A DNA stretch of 8,049 bases from Rhizobium sp. LCM 4573 (GTDB lineage Bacteria; Pseudomonadota; Alphaproteobacteria; Rhizobiales; Rhizobiaceae), in contig NZ_MDDW01000001.1 in NCBI RefSeq assembly GCF_001854865.1, forward strand, positions 207,030 through 215,078. Reading direction: 5' to 3'. The position numbers were made by a program, and so were the translations under genes. This document shows, one piece after another, positions 7,046-8,049 of this stretch; position 1 is the stretch's first letter; the number at the start of each line of letters is the position of its first letter. Under the pieces are notes generated by a model, which saw only the letters and a program-made list of their open reading frames with translations, did no database searches and had not been told where the DNA came from.

Positions 7046-7070
7046 AACGAACGATGCGGCCGAAAGTTCC
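7046..7070 (-). promoter_or_regulatory. EcfG (RpoE2)-type promoter for the 61-aa membrane protein
   Basis: On the minus strand the sequence reads GGAAC (7066-7070), exactly 16 bases, then CGTT (7046-7049). This matches the published consensus of the alphaproteobacterial general-stress sigma factor EcfG/RpoE2 (GGAAC, 16-17 bases, CGTT) without a mismatch. Transcription would start near 7039, about 54 bases upstream of the ATG. Location and orientation fit the small gene. Use by EcfG is inference. Confidence 0.65.
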
Positions 7071-7124
7071 GCCGGCCGTGATCGCCGCGCTCCGCGCCGG
7101 GCTTCATCTTTCCTGCGCATCGAC

Positions 7125-7149
7125 GGAACCAGCCCGGCCCGAGGGGGTT
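7125..7149 (+). promoter_or_regulatory. EcfG (RpoE2)-type promoter for the SH3/DUF1236 gene
   Basis: On the plus strand GGAAC (7125-7129, extending to GGAACC) is followed by 16 bases and GGTT (7146-7149), one mismatch from the EcfG consensus CGTT. Transcription would begin near 7156, leaving a leader of about 26 bases that contains the AGGGAG ribosome site (near 7170). This is an ideal position for the gene at 7182. It faces away from a second EcfG-like site 54 bases to its left. Confidence 0.6.
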
Positions 7150-7181
7150 GTCCTTCCCAGTCAACATCAGGGAGAAGAACC

Positions 7182-7793
7182 ATGAAGACCTGGTTGAAAT
7201 GTCTGTTTGCGGCCTCGGCCCTCGCGACGGCGGCGTTTCCCGCCTGGGCTCAAATGACCGCCACCACAGCCTCCGACATTACGGTGCGCTCCGGTCCCGG
7301 CGAGGAATATCCGGAAGTCGGAGTCGCCACGCGCGGCAGCCCGGCCATGCTCGACGGCTGCATGCAGGGGAGCAGCTGGTGCCGTATCGACGTCAACGGC
7401 ATGCGCGGCTGGGTATTCGCCGAATACCTGACCATCGAGCACGAAGGCACGCCGGTCGTGGTCGAAGAATATCGGGCGCAGCATGAAGTGCCCGTCGTCA
7501 CTTACGAGACGACCTCAGGCGTGGCGCCCGCCTCCCCCGCCCCCGGAGATCTGCTTCTTGGTCCGGTCGAGGAGGTCGAGGTAGTCGAACCGCCGGAAAC
7601 CGTCATCACCTATATCGAGCAGCATCCGGCCGAGCCGATCTACGTGCGCAATGAACTGGCGATAGGCGCAACCATCCCGCCTGGCGTCACCATCCAGGAA
7701 GTGCCGGATTACGACTATTCCTACGTCGTGGTTAACGATCGGCGCGTTCTTGTCGACCCAGCCACCCGCCGCATCGTCCACATCTATGACTAG
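7182..7793 (+). CDS. Secreted SH3-domain and DUF1236 protein
   Basis: The 203-aa product carries a clear signal peptide (residues 1-23, cleavage after AWA) and should be periplasmic or surface-associated. A bacterial SH3-like domain follows (about 25-86), with VRSGPGEEYPEVG, GWVFAEYL and a Cys60/Cys67 pair that could form a disulfide. An acidic Val/Glu/Pro-rich linker (about 87-138) leads to a C-terminal DUF1236-like module (about 139-203) ending in YVVVNDRRVLVDPATRRIVHIY, a pattern common in rhizobial secreted proteins. Bacterial SH3 domains often bind peptidoglycan or cell-wall peptides; the ligand here is unknown. I start it at 7182, where AGGGAG sits about 7 bases upstream and the signal peptide begins. 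The frame is open further upstream to 6855, but that part overlaps promoters and the divergent gene. An EcfG-type promoter lies upstream and a strong terminator just after the stop. Confidence 0.9.
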   Translation: MKTWLKCLFAASALATAAFPAWAQMTATTASDITVRSGPGEEYPEVGVATRGSPAMLDGCMQGSSWCRIDVNGMRGWVFAEYLTIEHEGTPVVVEEYRAQHEVPVVTYETTSGVAPASPAPGDLLLGPVEEVEVVEPPETVITYIEQHPAEPIYVRNELAIGATIPPGVTIQEVPDYDYSYVVVNDRRVLVDPATRRIVHIYD

Positions 7794-7800
7794 TCCATTC

Positions 7801-7832
7801 GGCAGGGCGCTCAGGCAGCGCCCTGCCCTTTT
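7801..7832 (+). terminator. Strong intrinsic terminator after the SH3/DUF1236 gene
   Basis: An 11-bp perfect stem (GGCAGGGCGCT at 7801-7811 with AGCGCCCTGCC at 7817-7827) has a 5-base loop and is followed by CTTTT ending at 7832. It starts 7 bases after the stop codon. Confidence 0.92.
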
Positions 7833-7872
7833 CCATCTTGGGACGTATCGCTCCCGCACATGCGCCTTTCCC

Positions 7873-7912
7873 AACAATACTGTTGATTGTTCAGCCGGTT
7901 CGCGCTTTATCG
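7873..7912 (+). promoter_or_regulatory. AT-rich inverted repeat with a possible overlapping promoter
   Basis: AACAAT (7873-7878) and ATTGTT (7886-7891) form an inverted repeat around 7 bases in an otherwise GC-rich region. Inside it starts TTGATT (7884-7889), which lies exactly 17 bases from TTTATC (7907-7912), a weak sigma-70-like pair pointing right. An operator overlapping the -35 box is a usual repressor arrangement, but box quality is poor and this rests on position. Confidence 0.3.
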
Positions 7913-7943
7913 GTGGCGGGTAAGCTACAATCGGTTCGCGAAC

Positions 7944-8049
7944 ATGAAGAGCGCCAGCCTGGCTAAGGGTCAGGCGCCGAGGGAAAGGAAAGCCGCAAGT
8001 GGCACGCGCAGCGACGGAAAGAGCCGTCAGGAAGGTCCACCCGCCCATG
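7944..8049 (+). CDS. Possible 5' end of an unidentified gene at the right edge
   Basis: Two plus-strand frames are open to the window end. One starts at ATG 7944 (MKSASLAKGQAPRERKAASG onward, basic and Gly/Ser-rich, no clear ribosome site, right after the palindrome GTTCGCGAAC at 7934-7943). The other could start at GTG 7999 (MARAATERAVRKVHPPM), with a good AAGGAAAG at 7985-7992, or at the in-frame ATG 8047, the last three bases, with AGGAAGG at 8029-8035. A minus-strand gene entering from the right and stopping at 7963 also cannot be excluded. I recognise no family in any of them; too little is visible to decide. Confidence 0.25.
   Translation, partial: MKSASLAKGQAPRERKAASGTRSDGKSRQEGPPAH

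Noticed and set aside
6855..7181. A 109-residue N-terminal extension of the SH3/DUF1236 protein.
   Set aside because: It would cover both stress promoters and the start of the divergent gene, and would bury the signal peptide inside the protein.
7515..8048. A 177-codon minus-strand frame across the end of the SH3/DUF1236 gene.
   Set aside because: It runs through the strong terminator and antisense to a well-supported gene, with no recognisable domain.

Overview
The window looks like ordinary chromosomal DNA from an alphaproteobacterium of the order Rhizobiales, most likely Rhizobiaceae (Rhizobium/Ensifer/Agrobacterium/Shinella type). The basis is the high GC content, an aspartate aminotransferase that reads almost like rhizobial AatA from memory, a 71-aa rhizobial-style cold shock protein, a DUF1236 protein, and two promoter-like sites matching the EcfG (RpoE2) general-stress sigma factor of alphaproteobacteria. 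I see no insertion sequence, phage gene, CRISPR array, tRNA or rRNA. Genus assignment is inference.

Layout, left to right. The 3' end of a DUF3597 gene (3-278, +) is closed by a strong terminator. A secreted PQQ-dependent aldose sugar dehydrogenase follows (418-1680, +). It converges on aatA (1756-2958, -), and a symmetrical hairpin between them can stop both. A 203-bp divergent region separates aatA from a stand-alone EAL-domain protein (3162-4097, +) whose catalytic site looks degenerate. Next come an unannotated-size 41-aa single-pass membrane peptide (4221-4346, +) with its own terminator, and a DMT/EamA-type transporter (4452-5348, +) whose terminator hairpin overlaps its stop codon.

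A long, partly AT-rich leader (5373-5791) precedes the cold shock gene (5792-6007, +). It holds several hairpins and either a perfect TATAAT box or a 27-codon upstream reading frame; the two share the same bases. The cold shock gene converges on an MBL-fold hydrolase (6079-6726, -). Upstream of the hydrolase on the same strand is a 61-aa small membrane protein (6800-6985, -).

This small gene diverges from a secreted SH3/DUF1236 protein (7182-7793, +). The 196-bp gap between them carries two EcfG-like promoters facing outward: a perfect GGAAC-N16-CGTT on the minus strand and GGAAC-N16-GGTT on the plus strand. This suggests a small general-stress envelope locus and is the most interesting signal in the window. 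The last 220 bases contain a strong terminator, an AT-rich inverted repeat, and the unresolved start of another gene.

The genes are mostly single transcription units, each with a recognisable intrinsic terminator, and no single pathway ties them together. I found no convincing undescribed multi-gene system. The items worth following up are the divergent stress promoters, the cold shock leader, the degenerate EAL protein and the two small membrane proteins.
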